The notes beneath the pieces were generated by a model, which had not been told where the DNA came from, searched no databases, and saw nothing but the letters and a program-made list of their open reading frames with translations. Shown here piece by piece: positions 1 through 7,795 of a DNA stretch of 10,017 bases. Numbering within the stretch: the first letter of the stretch is position 1; each line of letters begins with the position of its first letter. The position numbers were made by a program, and so were the translations under genes. Source of the DNA: Pelagophyceae sp. CCMP2097 (taxonomy: Eukaryota > Sar > Pelagophyceae); NCBI GenBank assembly GCA_026770575.1, contig MU657236.1:17708-27724 (forward strand), read 5' to 3'.

Positions 1-536
1 TCCTGCGATTGCCAGTCGGGCCCGAACCTTCGCAATACGGAGGCAAAATCAGTTCAAAATCAAGGTAAGGAGGCAAATAAAGATTTTATCAAGTCCGAAA
101 TATTGGGGGAAGCGCTTGTTCGCGCCCTTGCAAGGCGCCCTCCAGGCTGATCATGTAGTGGACACCCCGGGGGGTAGGGAGGCCCATAGCGACCACGCCC
201 ACCCCCGCAGGCGGCCTCTGGGAGGCACAAACTTGCGCCACTTGAGGTCGGCTTTATCGCCGATACCCCTTGTAAGGAGCCCATAACCAATGGAGCCTTT
301 ATGCTTTTTATGCTTTTTCCTTCTTTTTTCTTGTCAACTTCTTTTGATAAAGAAAAAGGTTGCTGAGGGGAAAAAGTTTTGCGGTGTAATTTAAGTCCGT
401 TGGAAATCCGTAAGGCCGCAGACCGCAATCCTCATACCGCAAAAAATCCGTATATTCAGGCTCATAGAATCGGCCAAAAAGCTTTTAGCCTCGAAAAAAT
501 ACTTAACTTTCGGCTTTAGAGGGCAAAGCCGTAACG
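1..536. other. AT-rich intergenic DNA, no gene seen
   Basis: No convincing gene on either strand. A 122-codon open frame on the minus strand (60-428) runs through T/A-rich simple tracts around 300-375 and shows no family resemblance. A small stem-loop is visible at 511-531: a 7-bp stem, CGGCTTT with AAAGCCG, and a 7-base loop. The rest is unremarkable. Confidence 0.5.
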
Positions 537-557
537 GTAAGGTAGGACTTAGTTATT
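537..557 (+). repeat. Left terminal inverted repeat
   Basis: Twenty-one bases perfectly complementary to 956-976. Complementarity stops at base 536 outward and at 558 inward, so the boundaries are sharp. Confidence 0.75.
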
Positions 558-955
558 GGAGTTGGAGTTGATTAAGGCCGCTGTATTTTCCCAGTTATTG
601 GCCAGATTTCGGTCAAAATATTCGAGGCAACTGGGCCAGTAGTTAGTTAGTTGCCACTCAAATTTTCGGCAACTCGCTTCGAATTAGTTTTTGACGTAAA
701 ACATGAAAACTTAGGTATTTTGAGTTGAAAATGGGTAAAAAGTCCCCAAAGAGGGGTAATATCAAATAATTTTCAGTATTTTCGCCTTTGAAAAGTTGGA
801 CTGACTATATCTGTCCCAACTCAACTTGGAGGTAGATCTAGTTGGCTCATCGACCCTCGTATAACTAACTCGAGGTGAGTTGGATGCCACTCTCCCAATT
901 TCGAGTTAGTTGCCGGCCGAAAAGCAAGGATAACTCGCCATAAACTAGTTAAAAA

Positions 956-976
956 AATAACTAAGTCCTACCTTAC
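956..976 (-). repeat. Right terminal inverted repeat
   Basis: Exact reverse complement of 537-557, ending at the CTTAC that borders the GC-rich DNA beginning near 977. The abrupt change in base composition here supports an insertion boundary. Confidence 0.75.
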
Positions 977-1494
977 GTGGCGGCTTGGAACACCCGAGCA
1001 CGCAGTGGTGTCCGAAAGCGAGGGTTCCGCTTGCTCGCTGGGAGGGGGTGAGATAACCACTTGATCCAAGAGGCAGCCGAGACTGCAATCAAGGAGCGGC
1101 TGTTGACATGAAAATAAGACACCGTCTGTCACTGACGTTTGCCCGGGGGGAAGGCTTACGCGACGCGTGTCGTGGAAGAGCAGGGCGTGGACGAGCAATG
1201 ACAATGAGTCCACCAGAGCCGAAGCAGATTTCCGTCTGAAAAGGGGACGCCGCACATACCTGGCGGAAGGGTGAACTCGGACGAGGGCGGGGGGTGGCTT
1301 ACGCGACGCGTGTCGTGGAAGAGCAGGGCGTGGTAAGAAAACCCCTTGATCCAGGGGGGTAGCTTACGCGACGCGTGTCGTGGACGGGGATCCTTGGGTC
1401 CAGATGTTCACGGAAGCACGCTTTGAAGACGAGCCCTTTCCACCTCTCCTATTGATGCTCCGCAACCCACCCTGGCATGTTACGATCGTCCGTC
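977..1494. other. GC-rich non-coding stretch
   Basis: No convincing gene. A 95-codon minus-strand open frame (968-1255) overlaps both the right end of the inverted-repeat element and a copy of the repeat at 1154, and resembles no family I recognise. Besides the three-copy repeat, ACTTGATCCA near 1060 and CCTTGATCCA near 1344 suggest the duplicated unit is wider than its best conserved part. Confidence 0.4.
1154..1384 (+). repeat. Three-copy GC-rich direct repeat
   Basis: The word GCTTACGCGACGCGTGTCGT, followed by GGA, occurs identically at 1154-1176, 1297-1319 and 1362-1384. The first two copies extend identically to 37 bases, through AGAGCAGGGCGTGG (1154-1190 and 1297-1333); the third diverges after GGA. 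Each copy is preceded by a G run. The core CGAC-GCGT-GTCG can form a short hairpin. Spacing is 143 and 65 bases, so this is an interspersed cluster, not a tight tandem array. Function unknown. Confidence 0.8.
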
Positions 1495-1567
1495 CCCTCG
1501 TCGGAGCCTCTGCGATTCAGTGCGAAGGTTGTCCCGTTGGATCGTTGTTCCCTCGTCGGAGCCTCTG
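1495..1567 (+). repeat. 18-bp direct repeat pair
   Basis: CCCTCGTCGGAGCCTCTG occurs at 1495-1512 and again at 1550-1567, 55 bases apart. The flanking words are also alike (CGTCCGTC against CGTTGTT), so a roughly 55-bp segment may have been duplicated and diverged. Confidence 0.7.
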
Positions 1568-2131
1568 AAAGACACCACGCTCGCCATAAGCTCGCGCCGC
1601 ACTCCGTCGCGCAGTGGAGCGCCGCCTTCGGAAACGGGGCGTCCTACACCAAGGCGGTCTTTGACAACTCGACGAGGGTCCGGCTCCTCAGGAACTGCCA
1701 GCTCTGACCGCCGCCGCGCACGACACCGACAACCACCGACTTCAAAAACAACAACACGCACCACACCACCAGCAGTGCTAATTCATCCTCGACCGCCGCA
1801 GTCCGACTCCGTCGGGCCACTCTGGAATCCACACCCGCCCCGCAAAAGAACAAAACACACCAAAACAATAGGCCAAGCCATCAGCCGGCCCAGACTATGT
1901 CGGTACGCCTAGCCTCGGCGTGCGTGTATGAGGCCCGCCCGCCCTCGAAATGAGCCGCCGGAAGAATATATACCAGCCGGCTGAGAATCGGTACTGTATA
2001 AAATCGACCGGGGTGCCATTCAGCGAGGCGGATCGTTTCTCCTGCTTCGGGCCGCCGGCCAGCCCAGTTTACTCCGCGTCTGCACCTCCCGGGATAGAAA
2101 GAATCAACCCTCACTTCACAATTGTATTATT
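1568..2131. other. Intergenic stretch 3' of the transporter gene
   Basis: The region is C- and A-rich on the + strand (notably 1700-1880). Its + strand open frame (1520-1912) is a low-complexity proline, threonine and arginine string that I do not accept as a gene. Near 1970-2010 are AATATATACC and TGTATAAAATC, which look like TATA boxes, but no gene follows on the + strand. On the minus strand the first bases after the transporter stop codon read AAAATAATACAATTG, a possible but non-canonical polyadenylation region. Confidence 0.4.
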
Positions 2132-2401
2132 TTAAACAAACGCGCCCGTTTCCTCGGTCGCTTCCCTGCATACGAGCTCGAGCGATGCCTTTTGCTTGCC
2201 TTTCGGCGCACCGGGCGCGTCGTCGGGCGCGTCGTCGGGCGAGAGGTTTGGGACGAGGAGCGGGATGAGTCCGATAGGAGCGAGATAGAACAACGTGCGC
2301 ACAGCCACAAACGCCTCTATGTGCCGAAACTCCGGTTCAACAACACCCCCAAACAGCCGCAGCAGCGCCGCGCCGTGGTAGCCCCTGGTAGGGAGCGTGC
2401 G

Positions 2402-2439
<38 letters not shown>

Positions 2440-5400
2440 CGTGGACAAGGTTGCTGCTTGAAAAAAAAACTTTTGGCTTCGCAGAGCCTGAGGACGCACC
2501 CCAAGACCGTCCCAAAGTTGGAGAGGCCCATCAGCAGCGCGAACAGCGTCCCCTCGAGCCTTACCGGGCAGACCTTTGCCGCGAGGACGAGCATGGGCAT
2601 GCCCGCGAGCTGTTGGACGACTGGTTGGACGACGTCTGCTCCCAACATGAACAAATGATCGTCTATACCTAAAAATCCTATTCGGCATTCCAAAGTCCAA
2701 GAGCTCTCGAGGCGTCTCGCAGAGGGGCTCTCGAGAGAGGACCGTCTCGAGGGACCGTCCGCTGCCGCCCTGATCCCTCTGCCGCCGCCCGGTCCGGGTC
2801 GGCCACCGAGGGGCCGCCCAGAGAGGCGTTTCGAGGGACCTCGTAGAGGAGCCGGTGGGCCGCCCAGAGGGTCAGTCAGAGAGGACCATCTCGAGGGGGC
2901 GTCCAGCTCCCTCGAGAGGCCGCCTCGAGGGTAGAGGGACCGTCTAGAGAGAGTGTCTCAAGGGGCCGTCTCGAGGGGCCCTTTCCAGAGGGCCAGAAGG
3001 ACCGCCATCTGCCATACCCGTCTCAAAGGATCGTCCAGAGGGGCCGTTCCGAGGGCCGTCGTTGAGAGGGGCCGTTGCAAGGGGCCATCTCATGACCTTT
3101 CCGGGGGGGCGTCCAGCAGGGCCGTCTCGAGGAGCGGGCCGTCCAGAGGGGCCGTTCCGAAGGACCGTCTTGAGGAACCGTCTCGAGAGGCCGTTTTGAG
3201 GACCCGTTTCGAGGGCCGTCTCGAGAGACTCGCTCAAGACCGTCCCGAGGGCCGCCGAGAAGGGTCGTCCTACAGGGCCGCATTCGAGAGGGGCCGCCCG
3301 TCTCAAAGGGACCGCCCGGGGGAGCCGTCTCGGAGGACCATTTTGAGGAACCGTCTCGAGAGACCACCATCCAGAGGGGCCGCGTCCCGAGGGGCCGCCG
3401 AAAGGCGTCCCGTAGGCCGTCGCTCGGTCCGCGGAGAGACTCGCCCGAGAGACCGTCTCGAGAGACCGCCCAGAGGCGTCTTGAGAGACTTTCTCGAGGG
3501 GCCTTGCAACCCGCCTCGAGGGACCGCCATCGGCCACAACGCCGTTACCCGCCTCGAGGAGCCTTCTCGAGGGACAGCTTTCGACGCCGCCTGCTTTCCG
3601 GATCCTTGGATAGGAATTCCTCAAATTGCCGTCGATGCCTCCCCGCCACGCAGGCGCTTACCGAGCGCCAAGTTCCAACGCGCGACCCAGACGACGTCGA
3701 GGCACGTGGCGGCGAAGACGATGAGCCTAGAAGAGTTTGATGACGTGGCTGCCGAAATATGTCGCTTGCAAAAGCTTGGGCCCATTCGGACGCGGCGCCG
3801 GGCTGGGTCGATGCGAAGATGCGACGGAAGGGGGCTCTTGAAAAGTACTTGTTGAAGCAGACAATACCAGCCAAACCTATCGCAACAGCATCTCGGTCGA
3901 GGCGCGTCGGGAGCCTCCGTCCCCGCCGGCGAGGGCCAGTCCGTTTTGGCGTTTCAACGAACCGGGCAAGGATGATCTTGCACGGTTCGCACCCGTGAGC
4001 CCATTCGGCAACCCATATGGCATTCCAGAATATGCATTCCAGAATATGCCCGAATGATATGCATTCCAGAATGTCCCGCACGGCGGGTCAGACGAAGAGG
4101 ACCAAAATAAGAAAGGGAAAGGCGGCAGCGTTTTGGGAAGTCCCGTGGCAACGTCCCTGTGACAAGGTCCCGTCACAAGAACCCCGTGACACGGACCGAG
4201 TGACAAGGTCCCCGCGACACGGTCCCCGCAACACAGACTCTGTGTGACACGGTCAAAGTGACAAAGCCCCGTGACTAAAGTCCCCGTGACGAGTCCCTGT
4301 GACAATGTGACAAGGTCCCTGTGACGAGGTTCCAGTGACATGGCCCCGTGACAAGGTCTTTATGACACGTTTCCGTGACATGGCCCCGTGACAAGGATCT
4401 TGGACAAGGCCCTGCGACGAGGCCTTGTGAAGAGGTCCAAGTGACAAGGTCCTGCGACAAGGCCCCGCGAAGAGATTCCATAGCGATGCCCCGCGACAAG
4501 GTCTCGCGACAAGACCCGCGACAAGGTCGCGCGACAAAGCCCCTGATGTGATAAGGTTCCTGCGTGACAAGTCCCTCTAACGAGGTTCCTAAGACGAGGT
4601 CCGTATGACAAGGTTTTGTGACAAGGACCCTACGACAAGAACTCTGTGACGAGGTCCCTGTGACGAGGTTCCTGCGACGAGGTCTCCGTGGCAAAGTCCC
4701 TGTGACAAGAACTCTGTGACAAGAACTCTGTGACACGGTCCCCGAAGAGTGACGAGATCCCCGTGGCAAGGTCCATGTGAGACAAAGTCCCCGAGACAAG
4801 GTCTTTGTGACAAGGTCCCTGTTACGAGTCCCCCGTGGCAAGGCCCCGTGGCAAAGGCCCGTGACAGGGTCCTGTGACAACAACCCCGTGACTTGGACCC
4901 CGTGACAAGGACTCCGTGACACTGTCCCCGCGAGAAGGAACCTGTGTGACACGGTCCAAGTGACAAAGTCCCGTGACAAAAGTCCCCGTTCCTGTGACAA
5001 GGTCCCTGTGACAAATTTCCAATGCCAAGTCCCTGTGACAAGGTCCCTGGAGTGACAGGGTCCCCGTGACGAGGTCCCGTGGCAAGGTCCCAAGACAAGG
5101 CTCCCATGAAAATTCCCCAGGACGAGGTCTCTATCGGCAAGGTCCCTCTGGCAAGGTCCCTCTGGCAAGGTCCCGTGACAAGGACCCTGGACAAGGCTCC
5201 ACAACAAGGACAGTGACAAGAACGCCGTGGCACGTCCCGTGACAGGGTCCCTGTGACGACGTCCCCGTGACAAGGCGCTTGTGACAAGGACCCCGTGACG
5301 ACTCCCGTGGCACGGTCCCATCCCTATGACGAGGTCCCCGTGGGACAAGGTGATCCCATACGGCACGAGCCTCACACGGGATGCAGCCCATCATGCAACC

Positions 5401-7795
5401 TCCCATGCGGCGGCGCAGGCCTCGTAACCTTTGCATTCGGCCGGGCAAGTGGCCGCCAAAGAGGGCCCGTCCGTATGGCATTCCAAGACCCCGGTTCGCA
5501 AATAAACATAGACGCACGCACCCGCGGCCGCGGCGACTGCTCGCATGAGGCCGTAGTAGTCTGCTGCGATGCATGGGTAGTTTCGCTTCAGGGCCCAGCC
5601 GCAGTTGTTGCCCTCGGGATTCTCAGAAGAGCAACTCATAGAACAATTGCCGTCCAATTTTCCGTCGGAGTGCGACCACGCAAATATAAGCGAAGTGTAC
5701 GGCTGCAGCGCCGCGCCTAGCCGACGATATCGTACCCCGCAGGGGCCGTGGTACGGCGCCGCGCTCGGCGGCGGGCGGCGTCGCGGTGGCGCGGTTGCCG
5801 AAACGCTCAGTGGGACCGTCTCCGGCCCCCGTTTGACGCTCGGGGCCGCCAAAGGGGTCGCCAAAGGGGCCGTCTACGGACCCTCGAGAATCCCTCTAGA
5901 GGACCGTCTCCGGGGCCTTTATCAGACCGTTCTCGGGGCCTTTCTCGGCGCGTCCTCGGGGCCGTCTCCGAGGCCGCATTGGTCTCCGCCCCCGTCGGAC
6001 CACGGGGAAGGCGCCTGGGACCGTCCCAGGGTCGTCTCGGACGGGAGAGGACCGTCTGCGGGCCCCCGGAGGACTGTCCGTAGGAATGTCCGGAGAGGCT
6101 CCCTCTCGGGGCCGTCCGCGGGGCCTTTCTCGGACCGTCTCCGGATATTCGATGGTCCCCGTGGGATTCGTATGCGACCGTCTCCGGGGCCTTTGTCAGA
6201 CCGTCTCCGGACCGTCTCCGGACTCCCCCAGAATGTCTCTCCGGTCCGTACCCGAGGCGGGCTCGAGGCGGCCCGAATGCTGCCCCGCAGACGGCCCCGG
6301 AGACGGTCCCGTTTGGGGAGATTGTACGGAAGAAAGACACGCTGTGGAATGCTCGCAAAAAGAAACGTCGCGGCCCCAGCAAGGTCCCCGCTCACTCGCC
6401 GCAGCAGCGCGTGGTTCGCCGCGCCGAGACTGAGCGCGACGGCCAAAGTGACGCAGCCGACGACTGCTTCGTTTTCGGGGGAAAAGGCCTGGAGAAGACC
6501 GAGAGCCAACGAACAAACGCTCGTCAGCGCCGCTGCCGAAAACACAGCAAAGCGCTGCGAACGCCAAACCGCGTCCGCGCCGTCCGACAAGCCTTCCGCA
6601 GCGCCATCCAAAACGCCGTCCGAGACACCGTCCGCCGCGGCACTGTCTGACGCGGCGACGTCCGACACCGTCTGCAGCAGTCCCCTCGCGTGCCCGAGCG
6701 CTCCGCGCTCCTCCTCCCCGAGCCATCCGAGCGCGGCGGGGAGGAGCGTGGCTAAAGATGTCAAAAAACATGTAGCGAAAACGCCCCTCGGCCCGATTCC
6801 CCCTTGCTCAAAAGGCCTCACCAGCACCCCAGTCGCCGCTTCGCCCAAGATGCTGCACGCGTACAAAGCGCCCCAGCAGAGCGCCTGGGCGTCTGCGGCG
6901 AGGGTTGGGAAGCGTTTGGATCTTTCGGCAATCGAAGCGTCGACCATGACGTCCGGCACTGCGATAGCCAAATTCACCCCGACAAGCACCACCGCCGCCC
7001 CGATTGCGCCGAGCGCGGTTGGAGGTGCTATAGCTAAAGAGAGCGAGGCGAATACGCCGACGGCTGAAGCGATGACCATGTATGGGCTTCGGTGGAGACC
7101 TCGCCACGGCGCGTAAGAGTCGCTGAGCATACCATACACAGCCTTCAACTGCCAAGGCAGCGAGGCCAGCCCGTCCAGCGCCGCGTACCTACGTGGCGTC
7201 TGCGAGCGTGGGCTTTGCAGAAGGAGGCTTACCTCGCGGGCGGAACCTGTAATATGTCAAAGAAATAATACTGCGCCGCGCTCACCACAAACGACTCGCC
7301 GAGGCCCTGCGCCACGCCGTACGTCAGCACCACGACGGCCACGTAGCGCCAGCCTACAAAGGTCCGCGTCGCAGACGCGTTGGGACCATCGGCACGGCGC
7401 GGTCTGCGCCGAGGCCGCCTCCCGCCGCGGCCCGGCCGCGGCAGGGCTGGGCATGTCGCGTGCGCACCGAAGGCCTCGCAGAGGCGTTTGAAGTAGCTGT
7501 TGAGGTCGCGCCAAGGGCTGGAGACCGTCAATGAGATGAACGCGGCTGCGCGCCAGAGCGGGACCTGCTTCAAACGGCTCTGCGACGCTCACTCCGGCCC
7601 CGGGGCGTCACGGCGGCGCACCGCAGGCGCCGCCGGCCGCCGTAGAGCGCCGTCGTCGGCCACACCGTCGTGCCCTGCGCCGTCCTTCCCTGCGCCGTCC
7701 GGCCCCGCGCTGTCCTCCCCCGCCCCGTCGCCCGGCAGCGCATCGCCGCACGCCGGGAGGAGCTGCGCGCGGTCCGCGGCGGGCGGGCGCGCCAT
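2132..7795 (-). CDS. BT1-family (folate/biopterin-type) MFS transporter, nine exons
   Basis: Exons in transcript order: 7795-7593, 7517-7468, 7353-7233, 7188-6341, 5716-5522, 3876-3792, 3726-3662, 2668-2500, 2384-2132. All eight introns are GT-AG and the phases (2,1,2,1,1,2,1,2) join into 1989 bases, 662 residues plus TAA. The ATG lies in GGCGCCATGG. Residues 1-80 are an acidic Gly/Asp-rich cytosolic tail. Membrane segments lie at about 87-108, 132-150, 161-180, 185-205, 227-248, 261-281, 338-359, 366-387, 394-421, 465-485, 501-518, 526-555, 561-585 and 606-624. Family signatures seen are LPWQLKAVYGMLSDS (135-149), the polar segment PDVMVDASIAERS (about 203-215), LGIDDHLF (522-529) and the LEGTLFALLMGLSN type helix (about 560-573). 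A low-complexity Ser/Asp/Gly loop (about 300-330) separates the halves, as in other MFS proteins. An extra loop with Cys 432, 436, 446 and 456 precedes the tenth segment. Known BT1 proteins carry folates, biopterin or related solutes by proton symport in plasma or plastid membranes; the substrate here is unknown. The least certain joins are the exon 4 donor (GTGTCT) and the exon 6 donor (GTCCGA). Confidence 0.85.
2385..2499 (-). other. Intron 8 (115 bp) with C37 pyrimidine tract
   Basis: Donor GTGCGT and acceptor CTACCAG, phase 2. Joining gives GTVLGGYHGAALLRLFG, continuing a BT1 helix. Read through, exon 8 would run into poly-proline. In transcript orientation it contains a T9 run and then C37 upstream of the acceptor. 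Confidence 0.8.
2403..2439 (+). repeat. Homopolymer of 37 G
   Basis: Uninterrupted G from 2403 to 2439 on the + strand, lying inside intron 8. In the transcript it is C37, placed where a polypyrimidine tract would be, ending 17 bases before the exon boundary. The true length is prone to sequencing error and population variation. Confidence 0.9.
2669..3661 (-). other. Intron 7 (993 bp), repeat-filled
   Basis: Consensus donor GTAAGC and acceptor ATTTTTAG, phase 1. Splicing joins WNLAL through G to IDDHLFMLG, a hallmark BT1 sequence. Apart from about 85 bases at the 5' end and about 30 at the 3' end, the intron is repeat array. Confidence 0.85.
2700..3575. repeat. Degenerate GACCGTCTCGAGGGGCC array in intron 7
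   Basis: Irregular units of about 15-30 bases carry the words GGGGCCGTCTCGAG, GAGAGACCGTC and GAGGGGCCGTTCCGAG. The palindrome CTCGAG occurs 16 times by my count. Open frames of 226 codons (minus, 2944-3624) and 300 codons (+, 2953-3855) cross it, but consist only of repeated Arg/Gly/Ser/Pro strings. The palindromic cores would allow extensive base pairing in the transcript. Confidence 0.85.
3727..3791 (-). other. Intron 6 (65 bp)
   Basis: Donor GTCCGA (weak) and acceptor TTCTAG, phase 2. Joining places the ALIVFAATCLDVVWVARW helix after FRRIFASTQPGA. The strong acceptor and the frame switch between the flanking BT1-like segments require an intron here. The exact donor is the least certain point. 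Confidence 0.6.
4020..4074 (+). repeat. 14-bp GCATTCCAGAATAT micro-tandem
   Basis: Units at 4020-4033, 4034-4047, a diverged 13-base unit at 4048-4060, and 4061-4074. The repeat length equals that of the neighbouring GTGAC array, though the sequence is unrelated. Confidence 0.8.
4143..5352. repeat. About 1.2 kb array of 14-bp GTGACAAGGTCCCT units in intron 5
   Basis: The + strand is built of degenerate units reading GTGACAAGGTCCCT, GTGACGAGGTTCCT, GTGACAAGAACTCT and similar, usually 14 bases apart with 13- and 15-base variants. Its length implies roughly 80 copies. Because 14 is not a multiple of 3, three units give a 14-residue period (GPCH, RDLVT, GTLSQ type) and the minus strand stays open in every frame for long distances, for example 4275-5375. 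This is a composition effect, not a gene. The array is interspersed with diverged units, so it has been mutating since expansion. Confidence 0.9.
5717..6340 (-). other. Intron 4 (624 bp), repeat-filled
   Basis: Donor GTGTCT (weak beyond GT) and acceptor GGCTAG, phase 1, joining ...FLFASIPQ to R then AALQPYTSLIFAW. Most of its length is the repeat array at about 5815-6330. An alternative donor a few bases away cannot be excluded, but this pair preserves phase and protein similarity. Confidence 0.65.
5815..6330. repeat. Degenerate GACCGTCTCCGGGGCC array in intron 4
   Basis: Words such as GACCGTCTCCGG, GGGGCCGTCTCC and GGGGCCTTTCTCGG recur at irregular spacing of about 15-30 bases. Clear copies lie near 5815, 5902, 5961, 6134, 6175, 6200 and 6210. 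Long open frames cross the array on both strands (for example + strand 5605-7116), but their proteins are only the translated repeat or antisense of the transporter exon. Confidence 0.75.
7189..7232 (-). other. Intron 3 (44 bp)
   Basis: A very short intron with a consensus donor GTAAGC and acceptor ACGTAG, phase 2. Unspliced reading hits TAA at the donor. Joining gives PPARYAALDGLASLPWQLK, matching the BT1 family between helices 1 and 2. Confidence 0.85.
7354..7467 (-). other. Intron 2 (114 bp)
   Basis: Donor GTGCGC and acceptor TTTGTAG, phase 1. This segment has no in-frame stop, so it could be retained. The 38 residues it would add (HATCPALPRPGRGG and following Arg/Pro-rich sequence) would interrupt the approach to the first membrane helix, whereas splicing gives CEAFGWRYVAVVVLTYG directly. 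Confidence 0.65.
7518..7592 (-). other. Intron 1 (75 bp)
   Basis: Donor GTGAGC follows exon 1 at phase 2; acceptor CTCCAG precedes CCCTTGG. A CTCATTGAC branch-point-like word lies just upstream of the acceptor. Reading through instead of splicing meets TGA within the donor itself, which supports splicing. Confidence 0.75.

Larger units (their letters stand above)
537..976. mobile_element. MITE-like element with 21-bp terminal inverted repeats
   Basis: A 440-bp AT-rich segment is bounded by perfect 21-base inverted repeats. The left arm (537-557) reads GTAAGGTAGGACTTAGTTAT plus T, and the right arm (956-976) is its exact reverse complement. It has no coding capacity, so it would be non-autonomous. 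If the true ends are the AGGTAGG/CCTACCT positions, the element is flanked by TA on both sides (538-539 and 974-975), the target duplication expected of Tc1/mariner-type insertion. That assignment is an inference, since TA is palindromic and also sits inside the repeat. Inside, AGTTAGTTGCC recurs at 645-655 and 904-914, along with several related AACTCG/CGAGTT words in both orientations, so the whole element may fold back on itself. A non-mobile foldback sequence is the alternative. Confidence 0.6.
3877..5521 (-). other. Intron 5 (1645 bp), repeat-filled
   Basis: Donor GTGCGT follows GCCGCGGCCGCGG in exon 5; acceptor GCGATAG precedes GTTTGGCTGG, phase 1. Joining gives GLMRAVAAAAGLAGIVCFNKY, a BT1 membrane helix cut exactly in half by the intron. 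Contents: about 165 bases of unique sequence at the 5' end, the 14-bp array (about 4143-5352), a 14-bp micro-tandem (4020-4074) and about 140 bases before the acceptor. Confidence 0.8.

Noticed and set aside
60..428. 122-codon minus-strand open frame
   Set aside because: It crosses simple A/T tracts and shows no recognisable domain; no splice or start context supports it.
1520..1912. 130-codon + strand frame and the overlapping 94-codon minus frame (1480-1764)
   Set aside because: Both are low-complexity, contain the 18-bp direct repeat and resemble no family; open frames of this length are expected in GC-rich DNA.
1960..2010. TATA boxes (AATATATACC, TGTATAAAATC) as a + strand promoter
   Set aside because: No + strand gene follows; the sequence downstream is the 3' end of the minus-strand transporter.
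2944..3855. Open frames of 226 (minus) and 300 (+) codons rich in Arg, Gly, Ser and Pro
   Set aside because: Both are translations of the CTCGAG repeat array of intron 7; the + frame also runs antisense through exons 6 and 7.
4143..5352. CRISPR-like array
   Set aside because: Units are contiguous 14-mers without unique spacers, in a eukaryotic intron.
4275..5375. 366-codon minus-strand open frame with repeated GPCHG and LVTGT words
   Set aside because: It is the translation of the 14-bp array inside intron 5. All frames are open because the unit lacks stop words, and the array lies between two well-supported exons.
5605..7116. 503-codon + strand open frame
   Set aside because: It is antisense to transporter exons 4 and 5 and the intron 4 array. 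The minus strand shows clear membrane helices and BT1 motifs.
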